The notes under the pieces: model-generated
The model's database searches: none
Seen by the model: only the letters and a program-made list of their open reading frames with translations
Told to the model about the DNA's origin: nothing
NCBI GenBank assembly: GCA_016704655.1
Contig: JADIZR010000006.1
Span: 186,001 to 250,000, forward strand
DNA length: 64,000 bases
Origin: Pseudomonadota bacterium
Lineage (GTDB): Bacteria; Pseudomonadota; Gammaproteobacteria; Steroidobacterales; Steroidobacteraceae
Reading direction: 5' to 3'
Position numbers and translations under genes: made by a program
Shown: positions 8,354 to 18,390 of the stretch, piece by piece
Position numbering within the stretch: the stretch's first letter is position 1
Layout of the letters: every line of letters starts with the position of its first letter

Positions 8354-11346
8354 GCGGCCGTCGCATTCAGCAGGGCGGACGCGTGGATCGATCGCGCGCG
8401 ATCCGCTTCACCTTCGACGGCAAGGGCTACAGCGGCTTCGCCGGCGACACGCTTGCTTCCGCCCTACTGGCGAACGGTGTGCAAGTGTTCGGCCGCTCGT
8501 TCAAGTACCACCGTCCGCGTGGCGTCATCGCCGCGGGATCCGAGGAGCCCAACGCCCTCGTCACGGTCATGCGGGACGAGGCGCGCTGCACGCCGAATCT
8601 GCGTGCGACCCAGGTTGAGCTGTACGACGGGCTCGTTGCCCGGAGCCAGAACCGCTGGCCGAGCCTCGACTTCGACGTGCAGGCCGTCAACGACCTGCTG
8701 TCGCCGCTGCTGCCGTCGGCGTTCTATTACAAGACGTTCATGTGGCCGCGCGCCGCGTGGCACAAGCTGTACGAGCCTGTGATCCGCCGCGCGGCAGGCC
8801 TGGGCGAGTCGCCCACGTTGCCGGATCCAGACCGTTACTCGCAGCGTTTCGCGCATTGCGACGTCCTGGTCGTCGGTGCCGGTCCTGCCGGTCTTGCCGC
8901 AGCGCTGACGGCCTCCGCCAGCGGTGCGCGCGTGATGCTGTGCGACGAGCAACCGGAATTTGGCGGCTCGCTGCTCGACGAGCCGGCGGCCACGATCGAC
9001 GGCGCGACGACCGCGGACTGGATACGCGACTCGATGGCAACCTTGCGCTCGCGGGCCAATGTCACGCTGCTGACCAGGACGACAGCTTTCGGGTATTTCC
9101 CGCACAACCTGATCGGGTTGAACGAGCGGATTACGGAGCACCTTCCCGCGCCGGCTGCCGACATGCCGCGTGAACGGCTGTGGCAGGTGCGTGCGGCACG
9201 CGTGCTGATTGCCGCCGGCTCCATCGAGCGTCCGCTGGTGTTCCCTGGCAACGATCGTCCAGGCGTGATGCTCGCTTCGGCGGCTCGCACGTACCTGCAC
9301 CGCTACGGCGTAGCAGTGGGGCAGAACGTCGTGCTGGTCACCGGCAGCGACGCGGCCTATGCAGCCGCGCTCGACCTGCACGCGGCCGGCGTGCGCGTGG
9401 CGTTGATCGCCGATGTGCGAGCGGATGCGACCGGCGCGCCGCTCGACCTTGCCCGGCAAGCGGGCATCGAAGTGGTCACGGGCGCGACCGTATTAGGCAC
9501 GCGTGGCCGGCTCGGTGTGCGCGAGGTGACGATCGGCGTGCTGGCGCGGGGCACGGTCAACGACACCCGCCGCGTCAAGTGCGATGCGTTGCTGCTCTCG
9601 GGCGGTTACACGCCCAGCGTCCACTTGTTCTCGCAGTCGCGCGGCAAGCTCGAATTCAACGAGGCACGCCAGGCGTTCCTGCCGTCCGTTTCGGCTGAGC
9701 CGGAATCGTCGGCAGGTTCGTGCCGCGGGATCGATGGTTACACCCAGGTCCTGAATGACGGCGCGCGCGTGGGCGCGGCGTCGGCGCTGGCGGCAGGGTA
9801 TTCGGTCGCGGCGCCGGAATACCGCGTGCAGGCGCTTGAGTTCGGCATGCACGGCCTGCCGGGCGTGCTGCCGCAGGCCAGCCCCCTGCAGCCGGCGCGT
9901 GCGTTCGTCGACTTCCAGAACGACGTGACCAGCAAGGATCTCGCGCTCGCCATGCGCGAAGGGTTCGAATCGGTCGAGCACATAAAGCGCTACACGACCA
10001 CCGGCATGGCGACGGACCAGGGCAAGACCTCCAACATGAACGCGCTCGCGTTCGTGGCGGGCGAACTCGGCCGGACCATCCCCAAGGTAGGTCTGACGAC
10101 TTTCCGCATGCCCTACACCCCGGTCACGTTTGGCATCTTTGCGGGTTACGACCGTGGCGACCTGTTCGATCCGGTCCGAACGACGTCGATGCACGACTGG
10201 GCGGTGCAGCAGGGCGCCGTGTTCGAGGACGTCGGCCAGTGGAAGCGGGCGCGTTATTTCCCGCGCTCCGGCGAGGACATGCACGCGGCCGTCGATCGTG
10301 AGTGCAAAGCCGTGCGCACCGGCGTCGGCATGTTCGACGCGTCGACGCTCGGCACGATTGAGGTAGTCGGCCCCGACGCCGCGACGTTCCTGTCACGCCT
10401 GTACGTGAACGGTTTCTCGACGCTGGCGGTCGGGCGGTCCCGGTACGGGATTCTGCTGCGCGACGATGGATTCATTTACGACGACGGTGTCATCGCGCGC
10501 ATCGCCGGGGAGCGGTTCCACGTCACCACCACGACCGGCGGCGCCGCGCGCGTGTTCGGGATGATGGAGGACTACCTGCAGACCGAATGGCCGGACCTGC
10601 GTTGCTGGCTGACGTCGACCACCGAACAGTGGGCCGTGATCGCCGTGCAGGGTCCGCGTGCGCGTGACGTGCTGGCGCCGCTGGTCAGTGACGTCGACCT
10701 GTCGGCCGCGGCACTGCCGCATCTTGGCGTCACGCAGGGGCGCATCTGCGGCGTCCCGATGCGCCTCTTTCGCATGAGCTTCACCGGTGAGCTCGGCTAC
10801 GAGGTCAACGTCCCCGCCGATTACGGGCTCGCCGTGTGGGAGGCGATTCATGCCGCCGGCCAACCGCACGGCATCACGCCGTACGGCACTGAAACCATGC
10901 ACGTGCTGCGCGCGGAGAAAGGCTACATCATCGTGGGCCAGGAGACCGACGGCACGGTGACGCCGGATGACGCGGGCCTCGGCTGGGCCATCGCGAAGTC
11001 GAAGCCGGATTTCGTCGGCAAGCGTTCGCTCGCGCGCGAGACGATGCATGCGCCCGATCGCAAGCAGCTGGTCGGACTGCTGACCGTGGACCCCAAGGTG
11101 GTGCTGGAAGAAGGTGCGCAGATCGTTGCCACGCCCGGGCAGCACGCGCCGATGAAGATGATCGGCCACGTGACGTCCTCGTACCACAGTGCCGTGCTTG
11201 GACGTTCGATCGCGCTCGCGCTGCTGCGCGGAGGTCGCGCACGCATTGGCGAGACCCTCTACGTGCCGATGCCCGGTGGTGAAATTGCGGTGCAGGTCAC
11301 CGCAACAGTGTTCTACGACGTCGAAGGAGCGCGACTCCATGGTTGA
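8350..11346 (+). CDS. soxA: Sarcosine oxidase subunit alpha
   Basis: 998 residues, the usual length for heterotetrameric SoxA. The N-terminus is a ferredoxin-like Fer2_4 domain (about 15-100) that lacks the four iron-sulfur cysteines. A NAD/FAD-binding domain follows with DVLVVGAGPAGLAAALTASA near 173-192. A small helical connector comes next, and the C-terminal ~400 residues are GCV_T plus GCV_T_C and bind folate. The subunit receives the methylene group from SoxB and forms 5,10-methylene-THF. The GTG start overlaps soxD; the stop overlaps soxG by 8 bp. Confidence 0.96.
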   Translation: MSGRRIQQGGRVDRSRAIRFTFDGKGYSGFAGDTLASALLANGVQVFGRSFKYHRPRGVIAAGSEEPNALVTVMRDEARCTPNLRATQVELYDGLVARSQNRWPSLDFDVQAVNDLLSPLLPSAFYYKTFMWPRAAWHKLYEPVIRRAAGLGESPTLPDPDRYSQRFAHCDVLVVGAGPAGLAAALTASASGARVMLCDEQPEFGGSLLDEPAATIDGATTADWIRDSMATLRSRANVTLLTRTTAFGYFPHNLIGLNERITEHLPAPAADMPRERLWQVRAARVLIAAGSIERPLVFPGNDRPGVMLASAARTYLHRYGVAVGQNVVLVTGSDAAYAAALDLHAAGVRVALIADVRADATGAPLDLARQAGIEVVTGATVLGTRGRLGVREVTIGVLARGTVNDTRRVKCDALLLSGGYTPSVHLFSQSRGKLEFNEARQAFLPSVSAEPESSAGSCRGIDGYTQVLNDGARVGAASALAAGYSVAAPEYRVQALEFGMHGLPGVLPQASPLQPARAFVDFQNDVTSKDLALAMREGFESVEHIKRYTTTGMATDQGKTSNMNALAFVAGELGRTIPKVGLTTFRMPYTPVTFGIFAGYDRGDLFDPVRTTSMHDWAVQQGAVFEDVGQWKRARYFPRSGEDMHAAVDRECKAVRTGVGMFDASTLGTIEVVGPDAATFLSRLYVNGFSTLAVGRSRYGILLRDDGFIYDDGVIARIAGERFHVTTTTGGAARVFGMMEDYLQTEWPDLRCWLTSTTEQWAVIAVQGPRARDVLAPLVSDVDLSAAALPHLGVTQGRICGVPMRLFRMSFTGELGYEVNVPADYGLAVWEAIHAAGQPHGITPYGTETMHVLRAEKGYIIVGQETDGTVTPDDAGLGWAIAKSKPDFVGKRSLARETMHAPDRKQLVGLLTVDPKVVLEEGAQIVATPGQHAPMKMIGHVTSSYHSAVLGRSIALALLRGGRARIGETLYVPMPGGEIAVQVTATVFYDVEGARLHG

Positions 11347-11884
11347 CGCCGCGCTCCGCCGCATTGTCAGCTTGCCCACGGCTGCCTGGCTCGACTCGCC
11401 AGTGCCTGCCGCGCGCTTCATCCTGCGCGGTGCGGCCGCCACCCGAGCTGCCGCAGGGCAGGGGTTTGGCCTGTCGTTGCCCGAGACGGCCTGTCGTGCC
11501 ACCACGGACGGCAATCGCGCCGCGCTGTGGCTCGGGCCGGACGAGCAACTGCTGCTCGCGCCGGACGGCGAGGCTGAGCTGATCGAGGCGTCACTGGCGC
11601 GCGCCCTGCAGGGGCACGCGTACTCGCTGGTCGACGTCAGTCACCGCCAGGTGGGGATTGGCCTGCACGGGCCGCGCGCCGAGTGGCTGCTGCAGTCCCA
11701 GTGCCCGCTGCCGCTCAACCTGCGAGATTTTCCGGCAGGCATGTGCACGCGCACCGTATTTGGCAAGGCCGAGATCGTGTTGTGGCGCCCCGCGGAGCAG
11801 GTATTCAGGCTCGAGGTCTGGCGTTCATTCGCGACCTATGTGGTCGAACTGCTGTGCGAGATCGACCGCGAGTCGGTCGCATGA
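11339..11884 (+). CDS. soxG: Sarcosine oxidase subunit gamma
   Basis: A 181-residue protein, MVDAALRRIVSLPTAAWLDSP, with the SoxG/YgfZ-like fold pieces LWLGPDEQLLLAPDGE and VDVSHRQVGIGLHGPRAEWLLQSQCPLPL. The ATG at 11339 has GAAGGAG about 9 bases upstream and overlaps the end of soxA by 8 bp. SoxG completes the tetramer and is related to the GCV_T fold. It is the last gene of the sox set; a BCCT transporter gene follows 43 bp later on the same strand. Confidence 0.92.
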   Translation: MVDAALRRIVSLPTAAWLDSPVPAARFILRGAAATRAAAGQGFGLSLPETACRATTDGNRAALWLGPDEQLLLAPDGEAELIEASLARALQGHAYSLVDVSHRQVGIGLHGPRAEWLLQSQCPLPLNLRDFPAGMCTRTVFGKAEIVLWRPAEQVFRLEVWRSFATYVVELLCEIDRESVA

Positions 11885-11927
11885 ACGTGCCGGCGACGGT
11901 GCACAGAACTGCCGGCACCCGGCGCAC

Positions 11928-13470
11928 GTGAAACTGCACGACAGCACCCCTGATCGCGGGCTCGAGTTCCTGGGCCTCCGGGTGCACCGCACGGTCTTTC
12001 CGCTGGCGGTGGCGCTGATCGTGCTGGCCGTGACTGCGGCGCTGCTCGACCCGGTCGGATTCAATGCGCACGTCGCCCGGCTGCGCGGCGGAATCCTGCA
12101 GCACTTCGACAGTTTCATCATGATCATGGGTAACCTGTTCGTGGTGCTGTGCGTGGTTCTCGCGCTTTCGCCCCTCGGCCGGGTTCGCCTCGGCGGGCCG
12201 CAGGCAACGCCGCAGTTCGGCTTCGTGTCGTGGTTTTCGATGCTGTTCGCGGCCGGCATGGGCGTCGGCCTGCTGTACTGGGGCGTCGCTGAGCCGGTGG
12301 CGGCGTACACCGGCTGGCCGGATACGCCCTTGAACGTCGTGCCACGAACGCCCGCGGCGGCACACGCGGCGATGGGTTCCGCGCTGTTCCACTGGGGCCT
12401 CCACCCCTGGGCCGTCTACCTCGTCACGGCGCTCGTGGTGGGTTACTTCGCGTACAACAAGGGCTTGCCCTTCGCGATGAGCTCGGCTCTGTCGCCGCTG
12501 ATCGGGCAGCGCCATGCCGGGCCCATCGGCCAGGGCGTCGACATCTTCACCGTGGTGTTGACCACGTTCGGCCTCGCGACGTCGCTGGGCCTTGGTGCGA
12601 TGCAGTCGGCCGCCGGCATGCACCTGGTCCTCGGCACGCCCGATGGTCTCGCGAGTGCAGGGGCTCTTCATCGCAGCGGTCTGCCTGACGGCCGGGTACT
12701 CGGTCTGGACCGGCATCGAGGTCGGCATCCTGCGACTCTCCAACCTCAACATGGCACTCGCCATCCTGCTGCTGGCGTTCTGTGCCGTTGGCATGGGTAT
12801 CGGCGCCTACCTGACGGGCCTGCTGGTGGCGCTGGCCGACTACGCGCGTCTGATCCTGCCATTGTCCGACTGGAGGCTGCGCCCCGACACGGACTGGTAT
12901 CACGCCTGGACGGTGTACTACTGGGCCTGGTGGTGCAGCTGGGGTCCCCTGGTCGGGGTGTTCATTGCACGCGTTTCGCGCGGGCGCACGATCCGCCAGA
13001 TGGTGGGTGTCGTGATGGTGGCGCCGGCGGCGTTCGCGGCGTTGTGGTTCACCGCTTTCGGTGGTGGGGCCATCGCCCAGGTGATCGACGGCGCGGGTCC
13101 TCTCGCCGGTGGCGTGCAGGACGTCAACAGCGCGATCTTCCAGTTCCTCGGGCAGTTGCCGCTGGTCGCCGTCACTTCGCTGCTGGTGATCCTGTTGCTG
13201 GTGATCTTCACCGTGACCTCGGTCGATTCGGGCGCACTGGTGGCCGACAACCTGGCGTCGAACGGTCGCACCGACACGCCACGCCCGCAACGCGTGCTCT
13301 GGGTGTTCCTGATCGGACTGGTGGCAACGACGCTGCTGGTGCTCGGAGGCGACGACGGACTGAAGGGTCTGCAGTCGGCTACCATCGTCATGGCGCTGCC
13401 TTACCTCGCCTTGATGGTCGTGCTGATCACCGGCTTCATCAAGGCGCTGCTGCAGGACCACCTGCGCTGA
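11928..13470 (+). pseudogene. BCCT family betaine/choline/carnitine transporter, frameshifted
   Basis: Two frames together make a 12-helix BCCT transporter. The first, from GTG 11928, includes GMGVGLLYWGVAEPVAAYTG, the glycine-rich sodium/substrate motif. The second carries WTVYYWAWWCSWGPLVGVFI followed by ARVSRGRTIR, the TM8 signature of the family. The break lies at 12651-12660; removing one base (most simply A12654) gives PDGLAVQGLFIAAV and a 513-residue protein of normal length. The role would be osmolyte or substrate import for the adjacent catabolic genes. Whether the break is real or a sequencing error cannot be told from one sequence; no other part of the protein looks decayed. Confidence 0.88.
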
Positions 13471-13482
13471 ACCGGCGGGCGG

Positions 13483-15906
13483 TCAGCCCCTGAGGCGCAG
13501 GTTGTCCGGGTCGTACAGCGGCTCCTTGCCGACGACGGCGCGCCGGCGCTCGCCGAGGATCTCAACGTAGAGCACGGTGCCGGGCACCGCCAGGTCCGTG
13601 CGGACGTAGGCGAGTGCAATGCTCTGCTTGAGCCGATACCCGTAGCCGCCCGACGTCACCAGGCCCACCTGCGTATCACCGTCGTAGACGATCGACACGG
13701 CTGCAGCATCGGCATCCGTCGCCTCCACGATCAGCGGCACGAAGCGTTCCTTCGGTCCCGCTGCGGCTTCGCGCTGCAACGCTGCCTGCCCGATGAAGCC
13801 ACCCGGCTTGTCGAGTTTCACGAAACGATCGAGCGACGCCATGAAAGGCGTGTACTCGGTCGTGAGGTCGCCTTTCCAGGCCCGGTAACATTTCTCGAGG
13901 CGCAGGCTGTCCATCGCGTACAGGCCATAGTCGGCGATGCCGAGCGGCTCACCCGCGGCCCAGATCAGGTCGTACACCGAGAGCACGTGTTCGACGGGGA
14001 CGTGCAGTTCCCAGCCGAGTTCGCCGACGTAGTTCACGCGCAGGGCGACGGCTTTGGTGTAGCCGATATCGATCGTGCGCACCGACAGCCATGGGAACGC
14101 TGCGTTCGACAGGTCGGCTCGAGTCAGTTGCGAGAGCAACTCGCGCGACTTCGGGCCGACCACGATCAGCGAGCCGTAGCGCGCCGAGACGTTGTCGATG
14201 CGCACGGAGCCGTCCGCAGGCAGATGCTCACGCAGCCAGTGCTCGTCGTGCTTTTCACCCGCGGCGGCGCTGATCAGCCAGTAGCGACCGTCACCGAGGT
14301 TGGTCAGCGTCATCTCGGTGACGATGCCGCCCTTGTCGTTCAGGAAATAGTTGAGCGCAGTGCGGCCGGGCTTCGGTACCACGCCGGCGACCATGTGATC
14401 GAGCCACGCGGGCGCACCCGCACCGGTCACCTCGAACTTGGTGAAGCCCGGCAGGTCGAGCACGGCCACGCGCTTCTCAGCGGCCTCGCACTCACGCTCG
14501 ATCGCCTTGTGCCACGCCGGACGACGGAAAGAGGCTTCCGGCTCGGTCGGATCGCCTGCCTTCGGGAAGTAGACCGCGCGTTCCCAACCTCCGCGAGCGC
14601 CGAACTTCGCGCCCTTCGCAGCGAGGCGCAGGTAGGCCGGTGAGGTCTTGGCCGGGCGACCCGCGGCGCGCTCCTCGGCCGGATAGCCGATGCCGTATTC
14701 ATGCTGGTAGGTCTCGATCGCCTTGGCCAGCACGAACTTGTCATTGGCGAATTCGAGATAGCGCCGCGAATCGAGAGGCCACACGTCCCACTCGGGCTGT
14801 CCGTGCGCGACCCATTCGGCAATGATCTTGCCGGCGCCGCCTGCCTGCGCGATGCCGAACGTAAACGCACAGCAATGATAGAAGCCGGGCAGGCCCGGTG
14901 CAGGACCGATCAACGGGTTGCCATCGGGCGCATACGGAATCGGGCCGTTGATCACCTTCTTGACGCCGGCCGTGCCGAGGATCGGCACACGCTCGCACGC
15001 GGCTTCGATGTATTGCTCGAGACGGCCGAGGTCGTCGTCGAACAGCTGGTTTGCGAATTCGTCCGGAATCCTGTCCAGCCAGTGCGCCGTGGCCTGCCAC
15101 TCGTACGGGCCCAGGATCAGGCCCTGGCGTTCCTGGCGCATGTAGTAGCTGACGTCCGGATCGCGCAGCAGGGGCAGGCGAGCATCGCCGCGCTCGACCA
15201 GGGCCGGAATGTCTTCGGTGATCAGGTACTGGTGCGACAGCGTGACGATGGGCAGGTATTCGCCGACCATTGCTGCAATTTCACCGCCGCGGTAGCCGGC
15301 CGCATTGATGACGGACTCGGCCTGGATCGTACCTTTGTCCGTGTGCACCCGCCATTCGCCGGACGGCAGGCGTTCGATCGACGTGACCTTGGTTCCGCGA
15401 TAGATCTTCGCGCCCGCGTCACGAGCACCCTTGGCCAGCGCCTGCGTGAGCTGCGCCGGGTCGATGTCGCCGTCGTACGGATCGTAGAGGCCGGCGAGGA
15501 TGCCGGTCGTGTCGACGAACGGGTGACGCTCGACGATCTCGGCCGGGCTCAGCATCTCGAACTCGATGCCCTGCGCGTGGGCCTGCGACACGACGTGCCT
15601 GAACTCGTCGACGCGATCGCGTGTGTGCGCCAGGCGCACGCTGCCCGTGACGTGGTAGTTGATGTCGTACCCGACTTTCTCCGCGAGCGTGGAGTACAGC
15701 CGGGTGCTGTGACGCTGCAGCTTGATCACGTTCCACGAGGTCGAGAAGTTGGGGCAGTTGCCTGCCGCGTGCCAGGTGGAGCCGGCCGTGAGCTCGTCGC
15801 GTTCGAGCAGCACGACGTCCGTGAGCCCGAGCTGCGTCAGGTGGTAGAGAGCGCTGCAGCCGACGGCACCGCCGCCGATCACGATCACCCTGGCATGCGT
15901 CTTCAT
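13483..15906 (-). CDS. DAO-GCV_T fusion oxidoreductase, dimethylglycine/sarcosine dehydrogenase type
   Basis: An 807-residue protein. RVIVIGGGAVGCSALYHL lies at 6-23, and LTAGSTWHAAGN has His46 at the covalent-FAD position. The domain order is DAO, FAO_M, GCV_T, GCV_T_C (FEVTGAGAPAWLDHMV; NYVGELGWELHVP). ATG 15906 is chosen because it matches the paralogous start MK(T/S)HARV; AGGAG is about 11 bases upstream. It lies 7 bp downstream of a second DAO-GCV_T gene and is followed tail-to-tail by the BCCT gene. The oxidised substrate may be dimethylglycine, sarcosine or another N-methyl amine. Confidence 0.9.
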   Translation of the reverse strand: MKTHARVIVIGGGAVGCSALYHLTQLGLTDVVLLERDELTAGSTWHAAGNCPNFSTSWNVIKLQRHSTRLYSTLAEKVGYDINYHVTGSVRLAHTRDRVDEFRHVVSQAHAQGIEFEMLSPAEIVERHPFVDTTGILAGLYDPYDGDIDPAQLTQALAKGARDAGAKIYRGTKVTSIERLPSGEWRVHTDKGTIQAESVINAAGYRGGEIAAMVGEYLPIVTLSHQYLITEDIPALVERGDARLPLLRDPDVSYYMRQERQGLILGPYEWQATAHWLDRIPDEFANQLFDDDLGRLEQYIEAACERVPILGTAGVKKVINGPIPYAPDGNPLIGPAPGLPGFYHCCAFTFGIAQAGGAGKIIAEWVAHGQPEWDVWPLDSRRYLEFANDKFVLAKAIETYQHEYGIGYPAEERAAGRPAKTSPAYLRLAAKGAKFGARGGWERAVYFPKAGDPTEPEASFRRPAWHKAIERECEAAEKRVAVLDLPGFTKFEVTGAGAPAWLDHMVAGVVPKPGRTALNYFLNDKGGIVTEMTLTNLGDGRYWLISAAAGEKHDEHWLREHLPADGSVRIDNVSARYGSLIVVGPKSRELLSQLTRADLSNAAFPWLSVRTIDIGYTKAVALRVNYVGELGWELHVPVEHVLSVYDLIWAAGEPLGIADYGLYAMDSLRLEKCYRAWKGDLTTEYTPFMASLDRFVKLDKPGGFIGQAALQREAAAGPKERFVPLIVEATDADAAAVSIVYDGDTQVGLVTSGGYGYRLKQSIALAYVRTDLAVPGTVLYVEILGERRRAVVGKEPLYDPDNLRLRG

Positions 15907-15913
15907 GCTTTGC

Positions 15914-18374
15914 TCAACTCCTGATGCGCTCATTGCGCGGGTCATACCAAGGTTGCAGCTGCACCCGGCACGGATGCCGGCGGCAGGCGACTTCGACCTC
16001 CCAGCGTCCGGACGCCAGCCAGTCTGCCGCCACGCCGTCGTCGCAACTCACGTAACCCATGCCGATGGAGCGGCCGAGCCGGTGGCCCCAGGCGCCCGAG
16101 CGGATCGAGCCCACGATCACGCCGTCACGGACAATGGGCTCCTCGTGGTAGAGCAAGGGAGCAGTGTCCGACGCGTCCTCCAGCATCACCTGCACCAGGC
16201 GTCGCCGCAGCGGACCGGCGGCCTTCTGCGCCAGCAGCGCGTCACGGCCCACGAAGCCGCCCGGCTTGTCCCAGGCCACCGTAAAGCCGAGTCCGGCATC
16301 GAGCGGCGTGTCTTCGTCGCCGATGTCGTGACTCCAGTGCTTGTAGCCCTTCTCGACACGGCACGCCCCCATCGCGTGGTAGCCGGCGTGCGCCAGTCCC
16401 AGCGGCGCACCGGCTTCCAGCAACTGCTCATAGACATCGAGACAGTGCTCGGCAGGCAGGTATAACTCCCAGCCGAGTTCACCGACGTAGGTGATGCGGC
16501 TGGCACGCACGCGCGCATAGCCGATCTCGATCTCGCGCGAGTGGCCGAAAGGGGTGTGTTTCGTTCGAGAGATCGGCGCCCGAGACGGTCTGCAGGAGTT
16601 CGCGGCTGCGCGGTCCCATGACACCCAGCATGGCGATACCCGACGTCACGTCGGTCACCGTGCAGTGCGCGTCGGGCTGTGCCTCGAGCGCCCGCCGCAG
16701 CCACGCCAGGTCGCGTGTCTGGCAGATCGCCGAGGTCACGACCATGTACTCACGCTCGGCGAGGCGAGTGATCGTCAGGTCGGCCTCGATACCGGCCCGG
16801 TCGTTGAGCCACTGCGTGTAGACGATGCGTCCCGGCGGCACGTCGACGTTCGACGTCGACAGGCGATTCAGCACTGCACAGGCGTCGCGGCCCTGCACGA
16901 CGAACTTGGCGAAGCACGTCTGGTCGAAGAGCGCGACGGCGTCGCGGACCGCCAGGCATTCCTCGCGGCAGGCGTCGAACCAGTTCTGTCGACCGTACGA
17001 GTAGTCGTAGCGTGGGGTCGAGCCCGGCGTCGAATACCAGTTGGGACGCTCCCAGCCGGCGGTCTCGCCCATGCAGGCGCCGGCGGCGAGCAGTCGGTCG
17101 TGCAGCGGTGTGCGGCGAGCGCCTCGCGCCGTGGCGTACTGGTAATACGGCCAGTGCATCGCGTACAGCAGGCCGAGCGTCTCGGTCGTGCGATCGTGCA
17201 GGTAGCGCTTGTTGGCCTGGAACGGCACGATGCGCCGCACATCGACGTCCGCAAGGTCCATGGGTGGCCGGCGGTCGCGGATCCAGTCGGCGACGACCTT
17301 GCCGACGCCACCGCTCGCGGCGATGCCGACGGAGTTGAATCCGGTGGCGACGAACAGGTCGCGCACTTCGGGCGTCTCGCCGATGTAGTAACGGTCGTCG
17401 GGCGTGAAGCTTTCCGGGCCGTTGAAGAACAGGGCGATGCCTGCGGTGGCCAATGCCGGCACGCGTCGCACCGCGGCTTCGAGAATCGGCTCGAAGTGAT
17501 CGTAGTCTTCGGGCAGCGAGTCGAAGCAGAAGCTCTCGGGAATGCCTTGCATGCCCCACGGCTTCGCGACCGGCTCGAAGCAACCCATGAGCAGCTTGCC
17601 CGCGTCTTCCTTGTAGTAGGCGCATTCGTCCTGCACGCGCAGGACGGGCAGGTTGCCTGGCAGGCCGTCGATGGGCTCGGTGACAATGTAGAAATGTTCG
17701 GCGGCGTGCAGGGGCACGGCCACGTTGACGTCGGCCGCCAGGCGGTGCGACCACATGCCGGCGCAAAGCACCACGGTGTCCGCTGCAATGTACCCCGCTG
17801 CCGTCTCGACACCGACGGCGCGCCCATTCTCGACGCGGATGCGTTCGACCCGGGTGTTCTCGATGATTCGCGCGCCACGCTGCCGCGCACCCTTGGCCAG
17901 CGCCTGCGTCGTGTCGATCGGATTGGTCTGGCCGTCTCCGGGCAGGAAGATCCCGCCGACCACGTCGCCAACCTCGAGCAACGGCCAGCGCTCCTTGATC
18001 TCGCCCGGCGTGAGCTCGTCGATGCGCAGGCCGAACGTCTTGCCCATCGACGCGCCGCGCTGCAGCTCTTCGAGCCGTGCCAGCGTCTTGGCCACGCTGA
18101 CCGAGCCGTTCTGCTTGAACCCGGTCGCCTGGCCGGTCTCTGCCTCGAGCGAGTGGTAGAGATCGGCCGTGTATTTCGCCAGCTCGGTGAGGTTGCGCGT
18201 CGCGCGCAACTGGCCCACCAGGCCGGCCGCATGCCACGTGGTGCCGCAGGTGAGTTGCTTGCGTTCGAGCAGCACAACGTCGGTGATGCCGATGCGCGTC
18301 AGGTGATAGGCGATCGAGCACCCGGCGATGCCGCCGCCGACGATGACGACGTTGGCGTGTGCCGGAAGTGCCAT
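15914..18374 (-). pseudogene. DAO-GCV_T fusion oxidoreductase, frameshifted
   Basis: An N-terminal piece (from ATG 18374) contains VVIVGGGIAGCSIAYHL and LTCGTTWHAAGL with His48 at the covalent-FAD position, then FAO_M and most of GCV_T. The frame breaks in the segment NETHPF, and the remaining GCV_T plus GCV_T_C (ITYVGELGWELYLP to the end) continues in another frame. Dropping one base from the AAA run at 16548-16550 joins them as THPFGHSREIEIGYA and gives 819 residues, the normal length. The homopolymer location makes sequencing error or slippage plausible. It is followed by the intact paralogue and preceded by the MttB-family gene, 16 bp away. Confidence 0.85.
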
Positions 18375-18390
18375 CGGTCCCGACCCTAGC

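Noticed and set aside
12592..13470. A separate membrane protein gene starting at 12592
   Set aside because: It is the C-terminal half of the BCCT transporter in a shifted frame; its apparent first residues are out-of-frame translation.
15914..16624. An independent GCV_T domain gene
   Set aside because: The sequence continues the preceding DAO-GCV_T protein exactly when one base is removed from an AAA run, so it is one broken gene.
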